This document shows, in pieces, positions 33,073-44,013 of a stretch of DNA of 64,000 nt. Each line of letters starts with the position of its first letter. Position 1 is the stretch's first letter. Made by a program: the position numbers and the translations under genes. The notes beneath the pieces were generated by a model. It had not been told where the DNA came from. It made no database searches and saw nothing but the letters and a program-made list of their open reading frames with translations. The stretch covers positions 5,609,001 to 5,673,000 of the forward strand of contig BSBM01000319.1 in NCBI GenBank assembly GCA_027924585.1, given 5' to 3'. This DNA comes from Larix kaempferi. Lineage: Eukaryota; Streptophyta; Pinopsida; Pinales; Pinaceae.

Positions 33073-35250
33073 TGTGTGAGGTCAGAGACTAAAAGTGCTA
33101 TAATGGCCGAAATACATTATAAAACTTAGAAGTGGAGTGATGGAAACACAAGTGGAAAGAACAACTCACTCGTCATAATACAATAGTATATCTGAATACA
33201 TGTGGGTATAGTACAACAATCTGATATAATGGCCATGAATAGGCAGTATATAATGGATACATGTCATAAGTGATCATAGCCATGATCCCTCTACAGTAAG
33301 ATATGGTCTTCTGCTGAAAAGAAGACAAATGGTGCAAAACTGGAGGTACAAACTGCTGAAATCTGATAGGTGATATCTCAGGTGTAAAGTCAAAGTCATA
33401 TGTAGCATACTGAATGCCACCATCGCCTAGGGTCTTCTACACAAGTCTTCGACGGTGCAAGTCCCATCAAGTGAATAAAGGAGTTGGGGTTGAACCTGAT
33501 GAGACATCGTCTGATTACCGATCAATGATGTATACCGTTAATAAACGCGAGATGACCCATCAATAATGAAAATGGGCATCAAGGCACATAGCACAATCAT
33601 CAGAGTGTGAATAAATGGGTTGAAGTCGAACACTAGGATGAATCCATCGACCAGGGGACATTGATGTATTCCCAAAACTATCGATGGCGAGAGAACCTGC
33701 CACTAATGACTGCAAGCCTCAAGGTACTCAACCGAAGTCTAAGCCTTAAGTCCCGGAATAAATGAATTGAAGTTGACAGAACGAGACTCGCTGGAAGGAG
33801 GGAATTAAGGCATCCCCCATCAACCAGCACGAGGTACCAGCAATGCTGAAAGATTTGGAAGATCTCAAGTGAAACGGACTGAATCAATAAGGATGGCCAA
33901 CATGCAATAGTCAAGAGGTATGAGGAGTGGCTGACACTGGTTTCAGGACTTCCTTTGAACAATAGCATGAGCAGATGGATAGACTCAAGCAGCGTAGACT
34001 CGACATAAACTGTGCAATGCAGGAGGCATTACAGAGGGCTCCATAATGACTGGAAGCTTAACCAATCGGTGGAGAAAATTGAGAAACAAGTACAGCTCCT
34101 AAGGCCCAACTATAGTCCCGACTCATAATGTACGAAGTGGAATGAATGCTCTGTTCCAAGGCGACACAACAGCTGCCAACAAGAAATAGTGACCATAATC
34201 CTGTCCGGCTTTTTGGAATATTTGATTTTTTTAGTCTTTTTCATATTTGGGAAAAGCTTGAAAAAGAATAAAATTGCTTATAGTACAATAGGTGAGGGAA
34301 CGAGTGTCAAATAGCTAGCATACTAGTCCCAAGTATTGGAACATACCTATGCTCAATGCAAGGAAGTGCGTGCAGGATGTGGGCACTCGGGGGTGCGTTC
34401 CCTCAGGGTCAAAAGGTCATCAAATTGTGAAGGGAAAATATAAGCTCTGCAGGGCTCGATAGGGAAAAGTGCTCAGGCACCAGGCTAACAATTGAGTAAG
34501 CGGGAGCCGACACAAGGCTTAAGCAACAAGCAGGATGATGCAATGCAATCACAACATGATATAACTGAGGGGAGTCCTTAAGGGAGATGGCCAGCATAAG
34601 ACAAAGTAAAGTATGAGTCTTTATCGCAACGTCATGGCGTGACTACAAAGGACTCCCAATCCTAAGGACAAACAACGACATGGGCACCATAATGCATAAA
34701 GGGGTTCTAACTAAGGTACCCATGTTCGGGAAAGCCCTACCTCCACATAACGACACTTCTATAGCAGTGTGAAGGTTCCGTGTCAGTTATGAAGCGGGGT
34801 CGCACCTAGGGTTTATGAAAATGGTCAACAAGTCAAATGCATAATGCATGTGAAAATGGCATCTAACTTATATTCCAGGTGTGAAATGTACCTGCCGTAG
34901 GTGTGAAATGGTTCAGAACAACTCTCGCCGAGGAAATCTGTTGAAAAAACACTACTCCATGACATGATATTAGTTCATAATGGCTCAAAATGGAAAAAAC
35001 TATAGAAAAGTGGGTCCAGAAAATTATAAATAGTAATTTTTTTTTCCAAATTACAATTCATTACCAATTTGGAGTTATTTGGGTAGTTTTCACCTGAAAA
35101 TTCAAACGCTGATCCAGGGAGCTACAAGAGACCGTTCAGCGAACCGTCCGGAGCAGGTTAGTGGTCACTGCCATACCATTCATTTTAATGTTTTTATTTC
35201 AATTTTGGTCGGTGGGATTTTTTGTTTGGCCAAGCCCTAGATGGCTTCGG
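33073..35250 (-). other. G2 long 3' non-coding region
   Basis: About 2.2 kb lie between the purine tract and the promoter of the antisense gene. There is no sustained open frame on either strand (the longest, 33678-33968 minus, is unrecognisable). Long 3' regions of this kind are characteristic of Tat elements such as Grande and Ogre relatives. Confidence 0.65.
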
Positions 35251-35264
35251 CGCTACTCGCCGGC

Positions 35265-35272
35265 TATAAATA
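35265..35272 (+). promoter_or_regulatory. TATA box of the antisense gene in G2
   Basis: TATAAATA sits in a locally GC-rich context (cgccggctataaatatgcggg), 158 bp before the ATG at 35423. It is on the strand opposite to G2's pol. Spacing would give a start of transcription near 35295-35300 and a leader of about 125 nt. Confidence 0.6.
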
Positions 35273-35422
35273 TGCGGGTCGTGGGTAGGGCACCAAACGC
35301 GCAGTCAAAAAACCGATTGCCTGCGTCTACCCGCCACTGTCTACAATTTTGCCCGCGGGTACGGCCGTGAAGAAAGTTTTAATCAAGAAACTGACCAAAA
35401 ATTACTTGCTTTGCACTCCAGG

Positions 35423-36545
35423 ATGGTTCTAGAGTGGAGGGAGAGAGAGCATGACCAGGTTGATGAGGCCGTGCGCAATGATTTGCAAGCACAACAAGCA
35501 TTGCAAGCATGTGGCTTATATAAACACTGGAGAATAGGGGGTTTAAGGGCCCAAAACCTATTACTTCATCATTTGATCAACTACTGGGATGTGGATGCTC
35601 AACACTTCATCCTCAATGGGAAAACACTGACACTGGAAGAAGAGGATATCTATTTCATTACCGGTTTGTTCCGTAGAGGGGAGGTGGCTAGTCTTCAGTC
35701 ACAGACCATGGGTGGTGGGATCACTGTGCAAGATTACATAGCGCAATATTGTCCCGCCAACACACAAGCAGTGGGAAGCCAAGTGCCAATCAATGCCATA
35801 ACAGATCTGAGTACAAAGATCATTGTGGCTACTCTAGTGCGGATCAAGGGATCCAAAACACTGCATTAGGCATCCAGACCGGTGATGTTCTACGCATCAC
35901 AATGCTTGCAACCTACTATATTCGACTGGTGTACTACTTTACTGGTGTCAATGAAGACACAACTGACGGAATGCAAAGAGGGTAAGGCCAAAAACTTGGG
36001 GTATGGTAGCATCCTCTGCAGTTTCTTCTTTGAGAGGGTTCTGGGACTTAGCCCGAGGGTGGATGTCTCTCCTCACAGTCTCCATGATCTAGCCCTGACC
36101 CGGTGGGCTGAGATCCTGACACGACAGGGTGGTGGCCGTCTGGCGTCACCATATACTGAGGATTTCTTCCGCTGGTGGAACCGGTAAGGTGATCATGATA
36201 GAGGACTATCCCTATGCGGGGATAGACTTCAGACAGGACCGTGACATGCCGCTCCCACCAGGCGCAGCTTTCGGAGACATCGGTGAGTACTCTTTTGGTT
36301 TTGTGTTTATTAAATTTTTATGGATTTTTTGATTATAGTTGAAATGCAAAAAATATTTTTGGTGGTAGTATCATGTTCTAATGGGTGACTGTTTGCTCGC
36401 AGACAAAGGCCTAGTGAGACCCGAGGGCTTCCCGAGACATGGTCGTCGGGTAGAGATGAGGTGGCAGCAGATACTGCAGCAGGGCGCACACTCCAGACGT
36501 TGCGGTGCAACATATCACGGATGGTTTCCCGAGTACCACAGATAG
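35423..36545 (+). pseudogene. Antisense accessory gene of G2, two exons, possibly plant-mobile-domain-like
   Basis: Starting MVLEWREREHDQVDEAVRND, the frame contains HWRIGGLRAQNLLLHHLINY and WDVDAQHFILNGKTLTLEEE then DIYFITGLFRRGE. An amber codon at 35867-35869 interrupts it, and the same frame continues to WAEILTRQGGGRLASP and EDFFRWWNR at 36187. After a one-base shift near 36185 it reads IMIEDYPYAGIDFRQDRDMP to GAAFGDI. A GT-AG intron (36283-36402) removes an AT-rich stop-containing stretch. The joined frame then stays open for 48 more codons (DKGLVRPEGFPRHGRR, then EMRWQQILQQGAHS) to a stop at 36543-36545. The 'W-x-x-D...EDIYFITGL' pattern recalls the plant mobile (aminotransferase-like) domain, with low certainty. 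One stop and one frameshift make this copy inactive. Confidence 0.65.
36283..36402 (+). other. Intron in the antisense gene
   Basis: Donor cg|gtgagtac and acceptor gctcgcag|ac bound 120 bp of T-rich DNA. Without splicing the frame stops after about 19 codons. With splicing it continues 48 codons across the junction in phase 1. An intron on the strand opposite to the element's genomic RNA survives retrotransposition, because the packaged RNA has the splice signals reversed. Confidence 0.65.
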
Positions 36546-36875
36546 AGGTAGCCCGACTACCTGAGGCCATGCAGCTCCAGGTAGTGGGTGTTTCCGGTGA
36601 GTGGGTGCGTCTACTGTAGCGGATGGCCAACGCAGTACAGTACTACTATGAAACACATCTCGTCGAGGTGGCAACTAAACCTCCTCGGAGGGAATAGATA
36701 TCCCAGGGTCTCATTATTTTTTGTATCGATATGTATATTTTTTAGGGCTACGAGCTCCAGCTTTGTATGACACTACCATTTTTGGACATATTTATATATA
36801 TATATACAACTTTGGTTCTCGGTTCTACTACATGTGTGTATGTACAAATGTATGAATGTCTTTGTATTTATGTGC

Positions 36876-37304
36876 TCATGATGATTGTGACAAATTCCAA
36901 TCTAATACATAGTTAGCGTATGCATCAGATATATAGTTATGACTTCTCAGAATATGAATATATGTAATGGAAACAAAATGTCTCTCTAAGAGTCGTACCT
37001 TAAGGAATATCCGTAGTAATGTAGGGTCTCGTACACGGTACTGCCCATTCAGTTGAGACACAACTAGTTGTGAATCCAGGCGGACTTCTAAAGACTGGAT
37101 GTCATGTGAAATGGCATCCCGAAGTAGCTCAACAACGACACTATACTCAGCCACATTATTAGATGTAGGACTGAGACAAGCACCTCCTGAGGACACAACT
37201 AGGTGATCAGGTGAGAAGATAACCCAGGCAGCAGAAGCAAGCTGCTGCGTATGTTGTCTAGCACCATCCGCGAAAACTAAGAACGTAGGACATCCCATTG
37301 ACAT
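36876..37304 (-). CDS. Additional RNase H (aRNH type) of G2
   Basis: A 142-codon frame reads CPTFLVFADGARQHTQQLAS, then SPTSNNVAEYSVVVELLRDA, LEVRLDSQLVVSQLNGQYRV and SHNYISDAYANYVL. This is the RNase HI fold of the plant/archaeal type, with the acidic residues Asp13, Glu53, Asp77 and Asp127 all present. It follows the integrase stop (37417) after 112 bp as its own ATG-started frame, in the same direction as pol. It would degrade RNA in RNA:DNA hybrids during reverse transcription, in addition to the RNase H fused to RT. Unlike pol it has no internal stop. Confidence 0.85.
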   Translation of the reverse strand: MSMGCPTFLVFADGARQHTQQLASAAWVIFSPDHLVVSSGGACLSPTSNNVAEYSVVVELLRDAISHDIQSLEVRLDSQLVVSQLNGQYRVRDPTLLRIFLKVRLLERHFVSITYIHILRSHNYISDAYANYVLDWNLSQSS

Positions 37305-37416
37305 CTGTCAATCCAACAGAGGCTAATCAACAGGCTTGACAACCAAAAAGGAAATCTAAACTATGTACAGACAAACTATACAATAGTGTACAAAAGTATA
37401 AGCCTGAACCAGAGGT

Positions 37417-38868
37417 TCAAGCGTAATACCGCTTGAGGTAGAGCCCATTTCTAGGCTCCTTCAAGACAACGCCCTCGTAGTCTTCTAACTCATAAGCTCC
37501 TTTTTCGAGGACACGCCTCACAATGTAAGGACCGTGCCACATGGGATTGAACTTGCCTGCCCCTAGGGGTTCTTTAGCTTGGTCATACAAGAGGACCAAG
37601 TCACCTTCAGCATATTACCGAGGACAGACAGACCTATCATATTGAACCTTGACACGACGCTTGTTAACATCAATGGCCACAATGACATCTCGACGGTGCT
37701 CGTCAAGTTGCTCGAGGTGTACTAAACGTTGCTCAATCTCCCTCGTATCAGGGAGGAGCTCTATGGCTAGCTTGAGCGAAGGGATTTCGCATTCAATCGG
37801 TAAAAGTGACTCCACACCATGAACTAACTGGAATGGTGAGAACCCGGTGGAAGTCTTAACTGCGGTTCGATATGCCCACAAAGCAGGATATAACATGATA
37901 TGCCAATTGGTCTTGGTTTGTTGGATGGTACGTTGGAGAATGGTCTTCAAAGACTTATTTACTGCTTCAACTTGACCATTCGCTTGAGGATAGTAGGAAG
38001 ATGAGTGTTCCTGATGAAACCCAAGATTAAGAGACAAATCCTCCATCATCTTGTTTTGAAAGTGACTGCCATGGTCAGTGACAATCTCCTTCGCGATATC
38101 GAATCGAGTGATAATCTGGTTGAACATGAAATGGGCTGCAGTGGCACTGTTGGCTTTTACAGTAGGCATGGCCTCAGCCCACTTGGAAAAATAATCCACG
38201 ACCACGATAATATGATGATGCCCCCCAGTCAAAGCTGGTTTGCAATCCATGAAATCTACCCCCCACTTAGTGAAGGGACCGACAGTGACGACCGGATGGA
38301 GGGGCGCTGGATGTGAGTGTACGTTCCGAGAAAACACCTGGCAAGGGTGACATCTCTTCACAGCGTTAATACAATCTTTAAAGATGGTAGGCCAAAAATA
38401 ACTAGCTCGCATGATACGCTGCGCTGTAGCAAGCCTGGATAAGTGATCGCCACATGCCCCCGCATGACAATCATTAAGTACCCACTCCGCTTCTTCGTGA
38501 GTCAAGCAACGACGGAGAATGGAATCCTTTCCTCGGGGATACAAAGTGTCACCGACGATAGTATAATATTTAGCGTGATTTCTCACACGCTGTCGCTCAT
38601 CTCGTGAATAATGCGGAGGAAAATTCAAAGTTTGGAGATATATAATGACATCCCCATACCAAGGGTCCTCGGTCGAGATAAGAAATAAGTGTTCATCCAC
38701 AAAGGAATCTTCATGAATGACATCCTCATCAAGCCGTGGAAGGTCTGACATAAGCTCAGCGAACACCAATGATTTTACTGATTTTGCTGAAGCAAAATCG
38801 AGATCAAATTCCTGAAGGATCACAATCCATTTATTATACTTACCCCCGATAAGGCGTCGTGATAGCAC
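37417..38868 (-). pseudogene. G2 integrase and end of RT-RNase H
   Basis: The frame shows the zinc finger HAGACGDHLSRL...KRCHPCQ, then GVDFMD, IVTDHGSHF and YYPQANGQVEAVNKSL. These are the integrase fingers and an intact D,D,E triad. The C-terminal GPY-type module follows a stop at 37615-37617 (taa) as WHGPYIVRRVLEKGAYELED, ending at 37417. There is no chromodomain, as expected for Tat. The start, LSRRLIGGKYNKWIVILQEF, is the tail of the first RNase H. The frame is shared with the upstream RT. Confidence 0.9.
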
Positions 38869-38907
38869 GAACTGAAATGGATTGATGTGAGCTACAACGG
38901 TGGTTGT

Positions 38908-40209
38908 TCAAAGCAAAATGTAATGCCGTAACCGCTGGACTGCGTGGACAGTCGCAAGTGCCATCTTTTCTATGTGGGTGTACCTTAGCTCAGCGTCTAC
39001 TAAATTTTGAATGATATAATAGATAACATGCTCGACGAGCGCATCATCTACCTGAACCAAGACCATGCCAATAGTCTCTTGAGAGGCGGCCACATAAAGA
39101 ATGAAATCTCGTGTAAATTCCGGCGGACTAAGCATAGGGGCCGATACCAAAGCTTTATTAAGGGCATCGAAAGACTGTTGGGCTCGCTCATCCCAGATAA
39201 AAGGTGTGTCTTTCTTCAATAGGCGTGCAAAATCTTTAGTAATACTAGCATAGTTAGCCATAAACCGACGCAGAAAAGTAGCTCTCCCATGGAGGCTTTG
39301 AAGTTGTAACATATTACGCGGAGGAGGCAACTGAAGTATTGTCTCAACTTTGAGAGGATTGACTCTAATACCCTCCCTCGAAACTACGAATCCTAGAAGG
39401 CGACCAGTCCTAACGGCGAAGATGCATTTGTTTGGATTCAATTGAATTTTGTAGTGGATACATCGTTCGAGAATCATACGGAGGTGCTTGGGGTGGTCCA
39501 CTCTCTTACGAGAATGGCCAGCAAGGTCATCCAAGAAAACTTCCATAATCATCTTAAGATCGTGAAAGGCATAGGTCATGGCTCGCTGAAAAGTAGCTCC
39601 GGCGTTTTTGAGGCCGAAGGGCACTTTCCGGTACGCAAATGTTCCCCATGGACAAATAAATGCCGTCTTATGTTGGTCCGTGGGTTTGATTTGAATCTGA
39701 TTATAACCCGAGAATCCCTCCATGAATGAAAAAATCTCACTCCCCGCACAAGCATCCAATATTTGATCAATGAATGGCCTGGGGAAGTTGTCTTTCGGAC
39801 ATGCATGGTTCAAATCTCTGAAATCAGTGCATACACGGATCGTTCCCTACTTCTTATCCACAGGAACGGGATTTGACACCCATTCGGTAAGGGGAACGGG
39901 GTAGATGAAACCAACTTTGAGCAGTTTCTCCACCTCTGCCTTAATAGCAACTGCCTTCGTAGGGTTCACAACACGTAAGCGTTGTCGAACCGGTTTAGCA
40001 TCAGGATACGTTCTAATCTCGTGTTCAACAATGCGGGGGTCTATCACTGACATCTCCTTGTATGACCAGGCGAAAGCTTCCCGGAGTTCGGTAAACAAGT
40101 CAGTGTAAATAGCAATCTCCTCAGGAGTGCAATCGACACCAACGTAAACATTCTCAATCTTTCCGGGAGTGCGAGAGATGTTGATCGAAGTGGTTGTGGA
40201 AATATTGGT
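38908..40209 (-). pseudogene. G2 reverse transcriptase
   Basis: From the deletion joint at 40209 the frame runs VYVGVDCTPEEIAIYTDLFT, REAFAWSYKEM, PVRQRLRVVNPTKAVAIKAE. After an amber stop at 39847-39849 it continues with TDFRDLNHACPKDNFP, FSFMEGFSGYNQIQIKP, KNAGATFQRAM and the catalytic FLDD. An opal stop at 38908-38910 separates it from the next segment, in the same frame. Asp of the SFMDGFSGYNQI motif is Glu here. The protein would begin inside a truncated LTR, so there is no start of its own. Ty3 RT of the Tat/Athila branch fits best. Confidence 0.9.
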
Positions 40210-40915
40210 ACAAGTGCGTATAATATATAAATGGCATTAACATTATCAATAACAATGGTCCATAATATCATAAGCAAATGGAACCCAATGTATAATAAAT
40301 AACATTCGCACCATGAATGGACAAGAATATGAGTATTTCTATTAATGAACAAGAAGAAGTACAAAGTGATACGACCTCTTGTCGGCAACCAATCTGAACC
40401 AAGATCTATATCAATCCACTTGTGCCTCCACCGCTTCAATCCTCCATGAATGGAAAACTCAAACTAGAAAGGAGTTTTGAACATACATGGTTCACAACTA
40501 CAAGGATCAATGAGTGCAGACTCAAGATAGGGCAAAAATCCACTAGAGTTCTCTTACGATTCTCCTCTTCCTCCCGTCCATAAGCCATATGTGCTCAATA
40601 TATAGTCCTCTCAAAGGTAGGTGAAAGGACACATCGAGGCGTTACTCGAGCAGATGGAGAGCCAAAGGTCACCCAATGATCGCTTTTTGGGAGTAAAAAG
40701 TAATAAATAGTGGTTTTTACCATTTTACATGCTACCCGCGGGCTATAGTGATGCAACTCGCGGGTACGCCTTCTATAAGGATGCAACGGGTGGGTAGGAA
40801 TAAAAATAGGGAAAAATGGTATCTCTGAAGGATATAAATGGATCTGAGTCACTAAAATGGATCCTACAGGCCAAACAATGCTGATGCTCACAGGGTGGAA
40901 GATTTCTGTGTAACA
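40210..40915 (-). repeat. G2 5' LTR, truncated
   Basis: It aligns with 32351-33060 to its end in taaca, but the 218 bp corresponding to 32133-32350 are missing. At 40209/40210 pol sequence begins at once. Confidence 0.9.
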
Positions 40916-40920
40916 GTCCC

Positions 40921-41895
40921 AATGCTCTCTCTTTTGGGAATGATTCCAATCTTATGAAATTTTTATTTCATGGTTTGATGGCTAATCATGTGTTTGGTTT
41001 TTGAGATTCGAAAAGAAGTATTACTGATTTAGAATTTAGGAATATAACTTAGGGAAAGGGATTACATTTTCGAACATTTTTAGCTTTTACCTTCTTTTCA
41101 TTTTTTTTATAATTTCTTACTTTTGGGATTTCTCATTCTATTTACCAAGTTTATAATCTTTTGAAAAGGAATGGTGCTTGGCTCTTATTATGGGCTAATT
41201 GAATTGAGGATTGTGTGAGTAATTCCTTGGATACTTGATTGTAGATATATTGAATAAAACATTGGCAAGCGGGTGAGCTAATAAATAAGGCTTTATGGTG
41301 GGGTGGAAACTTCTCCTCATATTTCAACAACCCTTGATAAATTATTAGTAATATATTTGGTGCAATTCAAACCTTAATCTCATGCCAATTAAATTATAAT
41401 TGTGCTTAGTGAAGGATTTGTTTGTGGGACAATTTTACCAATGACAAACATGAAAGAATATAGAGAAGTTATAGTAGTTGTGTTTTTGTTGTAATGTTTA
41501 TATTGCTAGTTCCAAAGGTTTAGAATTTTATTATTTGATTTCAAAGTATAGATCATTAAGTTGTAGTTGGGAATATTGGTTAAGAGCCTATGTTTCCTCT
41601 TTGAAGGATACAAGTTTGAATTTGGAGGAGGGCAGGGTATATACATGTCCACAAGTTAAGTAGTGAAATTGTTGCATGGATGGGGTTTCTTGTCCCACAA
41701 ATATGGGATCGCATACGTCAATTTGGTGTTTGGATCGGTTGTGAACTTAAATTAGATTATTATTATTATTTTATTATTGCAACAATTAATACAAATTCTA
41801 TAAAAGTTTCACTTTTTAAATACACACACAAAGAATTACCATCAACTTACTATGTGGAAACCTCTATCTAATTCTAGATATCACATGCTTAACAA
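40921..41895. other. Unassigned AT-rich DNA
   Basis: Continuation of the pre-G2 DNA. Small plus-strand frames at 41478-41663 and 41680-41871 are not recognisable. Nothing else is visible. Confidence 0.55.
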
Positions 41896-41904
41896 TGCTT
41901 ATAA

Positions 41905-42146
41905 TTTTTTTTTTTCTAGAATCTCCCTGACTTGCGGGAGTGACCTTTGGTCTAAGAAACTATGACCTAGGGGCATCTAAGCCGTTGAAATCACCTGGGG
42001 ATCGCACCCGGCTTCGGCGACACCAACCCTCAATTGGTTGGATTTTGGGTATCTCCTCCCAACTAGCTCACCCCTAAGGGGAGTTGAACCCGAGTCACCC
42101 TGCTGACGAGACCCACACCTTAACCAAATGAGCTAGCTAGAATTGG
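41905..42146 (-). mobile_element. tRNA-derived SINE
   Basis: On the minus strand a 5' tRNA-like head has an A box (tagctcatttgg, 42124-42135) and a B box (gggttcaactc, 42081-42091) at the usual spacing. A 150-bp body follows, then an A run (plus-strand T run 41905-41915). The flanks repeat tgcttataa at 41896-41904 and 42147-42155, the target duplication. Length of about 240 bp fits a plant SINE. Mobilisation would depend on a LINE. Confidence 0.85.
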
Positions 42147-42155
42147 TGCTTATAA

Positions 42156-42891
42156 ATTAACTTGATAATGCTTTACAACACTTTTTTTTAAATCCCCTTT
42201 ATATTTGCATGCTATTTTCACAATAAAAGGGGACAAACATCTAATTTGAGGACTTAATACTAAAGTGATAGGGTTCTACTATTAGAAAGGTCAAAGTAAA
42301 ATGTAGCTACTTTTAACAACCAAAAATAATAAAGCCAACTTCATAGTAGGTTGGGCATAAATGCAGTTTTTGAGATGCACCCTAGACTTTAGGTAAATAC
42401 TTCATAAAGGGGCAAGGTTTAATGAAGTTGTGCTTTTCTTTATTCTCTCTTGCTATCTTGACTCATGAGATAATTGAGCTTGCTAGAATTTAAGGTTATC
42501 ACTTTCCAGGTTTAGATTAGTATGGTAGCCGTGGGACATTACCTTTGTTTTGCTCATGTCAAGTGATTTATGGAATTATGTTCTCTTTATGATCTCTATA
42601 ATTCAATGTTACTTTTTTTCCTTGGACTAAAGTGTATGCAACCTATTTTTATTAGGTATGCATGTTTAGTAAATAATTCAATGTACTTGTAATAAGAAGT
42701 ACAATATTTTGGGGACAATTTAACAAAATTTTCAAACCTTTAATTATTTTCATATTTAGACACACCATGATGTAAATGATGGAATATTATTAAACTCTTT
42801 TGATCTATCTACAATTTGGTATTGTATTATTCAAAAAAATTAAAATCAGGAATCATCCCCTTATGGTTGTGTTTTTATAAAAACATTAATA
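42156..42891. other. Unassigned AT-rich DNA
   Basis: Nothing recognisable. Frames are short and the base composition is strongly AT. Confidence 0.55.
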
Positions 42892-43053
42892 CTCACTAGT
42901 ACATGTGCGCACTTTTCCCACAAAAAACGTTACCATTGCAACACTTATGCATTGCTATAGCGACGAAAATGACCCCATATTTTCGTGGAAACATTTTTCG
43001 TCGTTGTAGCAACACTTAGAACGTTCTGTCATTATGGCGACATGAAATATATG

Positions 43054-43270
43054 TGTTAGGTTGCCCCTTTGGGAAAATAGGAAAATTGGCTGGAACAAAG
43101 CCAAATACAAGAAGATACACAAACAAAATAAGCGTGAATGCTCAATGTATTTCTCATTAACCAAATGTATGTATAAATACAAAGAGAAATGTCCCTTGGG
43201 TTTAATATTCCCAAGTGGACTCTTGGACTCTCGGGTGACTCTTGGTCTCCCTGAGGATTAGACTCCAACA
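43054..43270 (-). repeat. Gag-only element 3' LTR
   Basis: Partner of 47873-48089 and the same length. The adjacent plus-strand aatctcccctt (43271-43281) is the purine tract of the minus strand. Confidence 0.93.
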
Positions 43271-43281
43271 AATCTCCCCTT

Positions 43282-44013
43282 AATCCGAAGGGTGTATATA
43301 AGAGTCCAAGAAAAAGAAGAGAGCTGAATAAGTGGAATTGGACAACTACCACCAGCTGAACATTTCCATCTTGAACATCCTTTACTAAGAAGGTTAGCTA
43401 GAAGCTTACACATGCTTCTACTAAATACAATGGCTCTCTGAAGGGATGGTTTTTAGGTTGACCATCAACCGAAATGGGCTAGCAGAAGGCTAAAATATTC
43501 TACTACGTGTGTGGTTTAATGATGACCACAAACTCTCGAACTTGGCGATAACAATCGCTTAGAGGTTCTCTGGAACTTGGCTCGAAGGCTCAAAGGTTCT
43601 ATGGAATGGTTGGCAAGGGCTCACACCAAACCAATAGGAGAACTGAAAACAGGAAGTGAACAGCTGCAACTTGCTGAACATTTCCATATTGAAAACGGTA
43701 TGCCAAGTTAGCTAGAAGATTGCACATGCTTATGCTAAATGAAGGTGCTCTCGATACCGGTGGTTTTAGGATGACCACCAACTTTGGAGCTCAGTCGAAC
43801 ATAGCTCTTCACAGGCTCGCTTGTTCTAGCTTGCTTGTTACTAACGGTCTTCATTCCCCCCTGTCAAGAACAATGTGAGGAGAGGAGAGTCTCATGGTGT
43901 CACAACTAGACACAAAACACATGAGTACTCTATTTCATGGTTCTCTTTTATCTGAGTGTCTATATCACTGAATCTGGCCTCTGAAACTGGATGTGGATCA
44001 TGCTTGTTTGATC
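43282..44013 (-). other. 3' non-coding part of the gag-only element
   Basis: It contains an imperfect duplication of a roughly 150-bp block (gctgaacatttccat...gttagctagaag...gcacatgctt) at about 43355-43480 and 43664-43790. There are no coding frames. Confidence 0.65.

Larger units (their letters stand above)
32133..40915 (-). mobile_element. Ty3/gypsy element G2, Tat-like
   Basis: The target duplication gtccc is at 32128-32132 and 40916-40920. The left LTR (32133-33060, TG...CA, 928 bp) is complete. The right one is cut at 40210 and joined directly to pol, so the rest of that LTR, the primer site, gag and protease are missing. Pol reads on the minus strand, followed by an extra RNase H and a long 3' region bearing a gene on the opposite strand. 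Post-integrase RNase H, a long 3' region and an antisense gene together point to the Tat lineage. Confidence 0.9.

Noticed and set aside
34220-34620. A host gene in G2's 3' region
   Set aside because: No frame longer than about 60 codons and no motif. It lies within the element's boundaries defined by GTCCC repeats.
42081-42135. A tRNA gene on the minus strand
   Set aside because: A and B boxes are present but the acceptor and anticodon arms do not close. The A tail and target duplications show a SINE.
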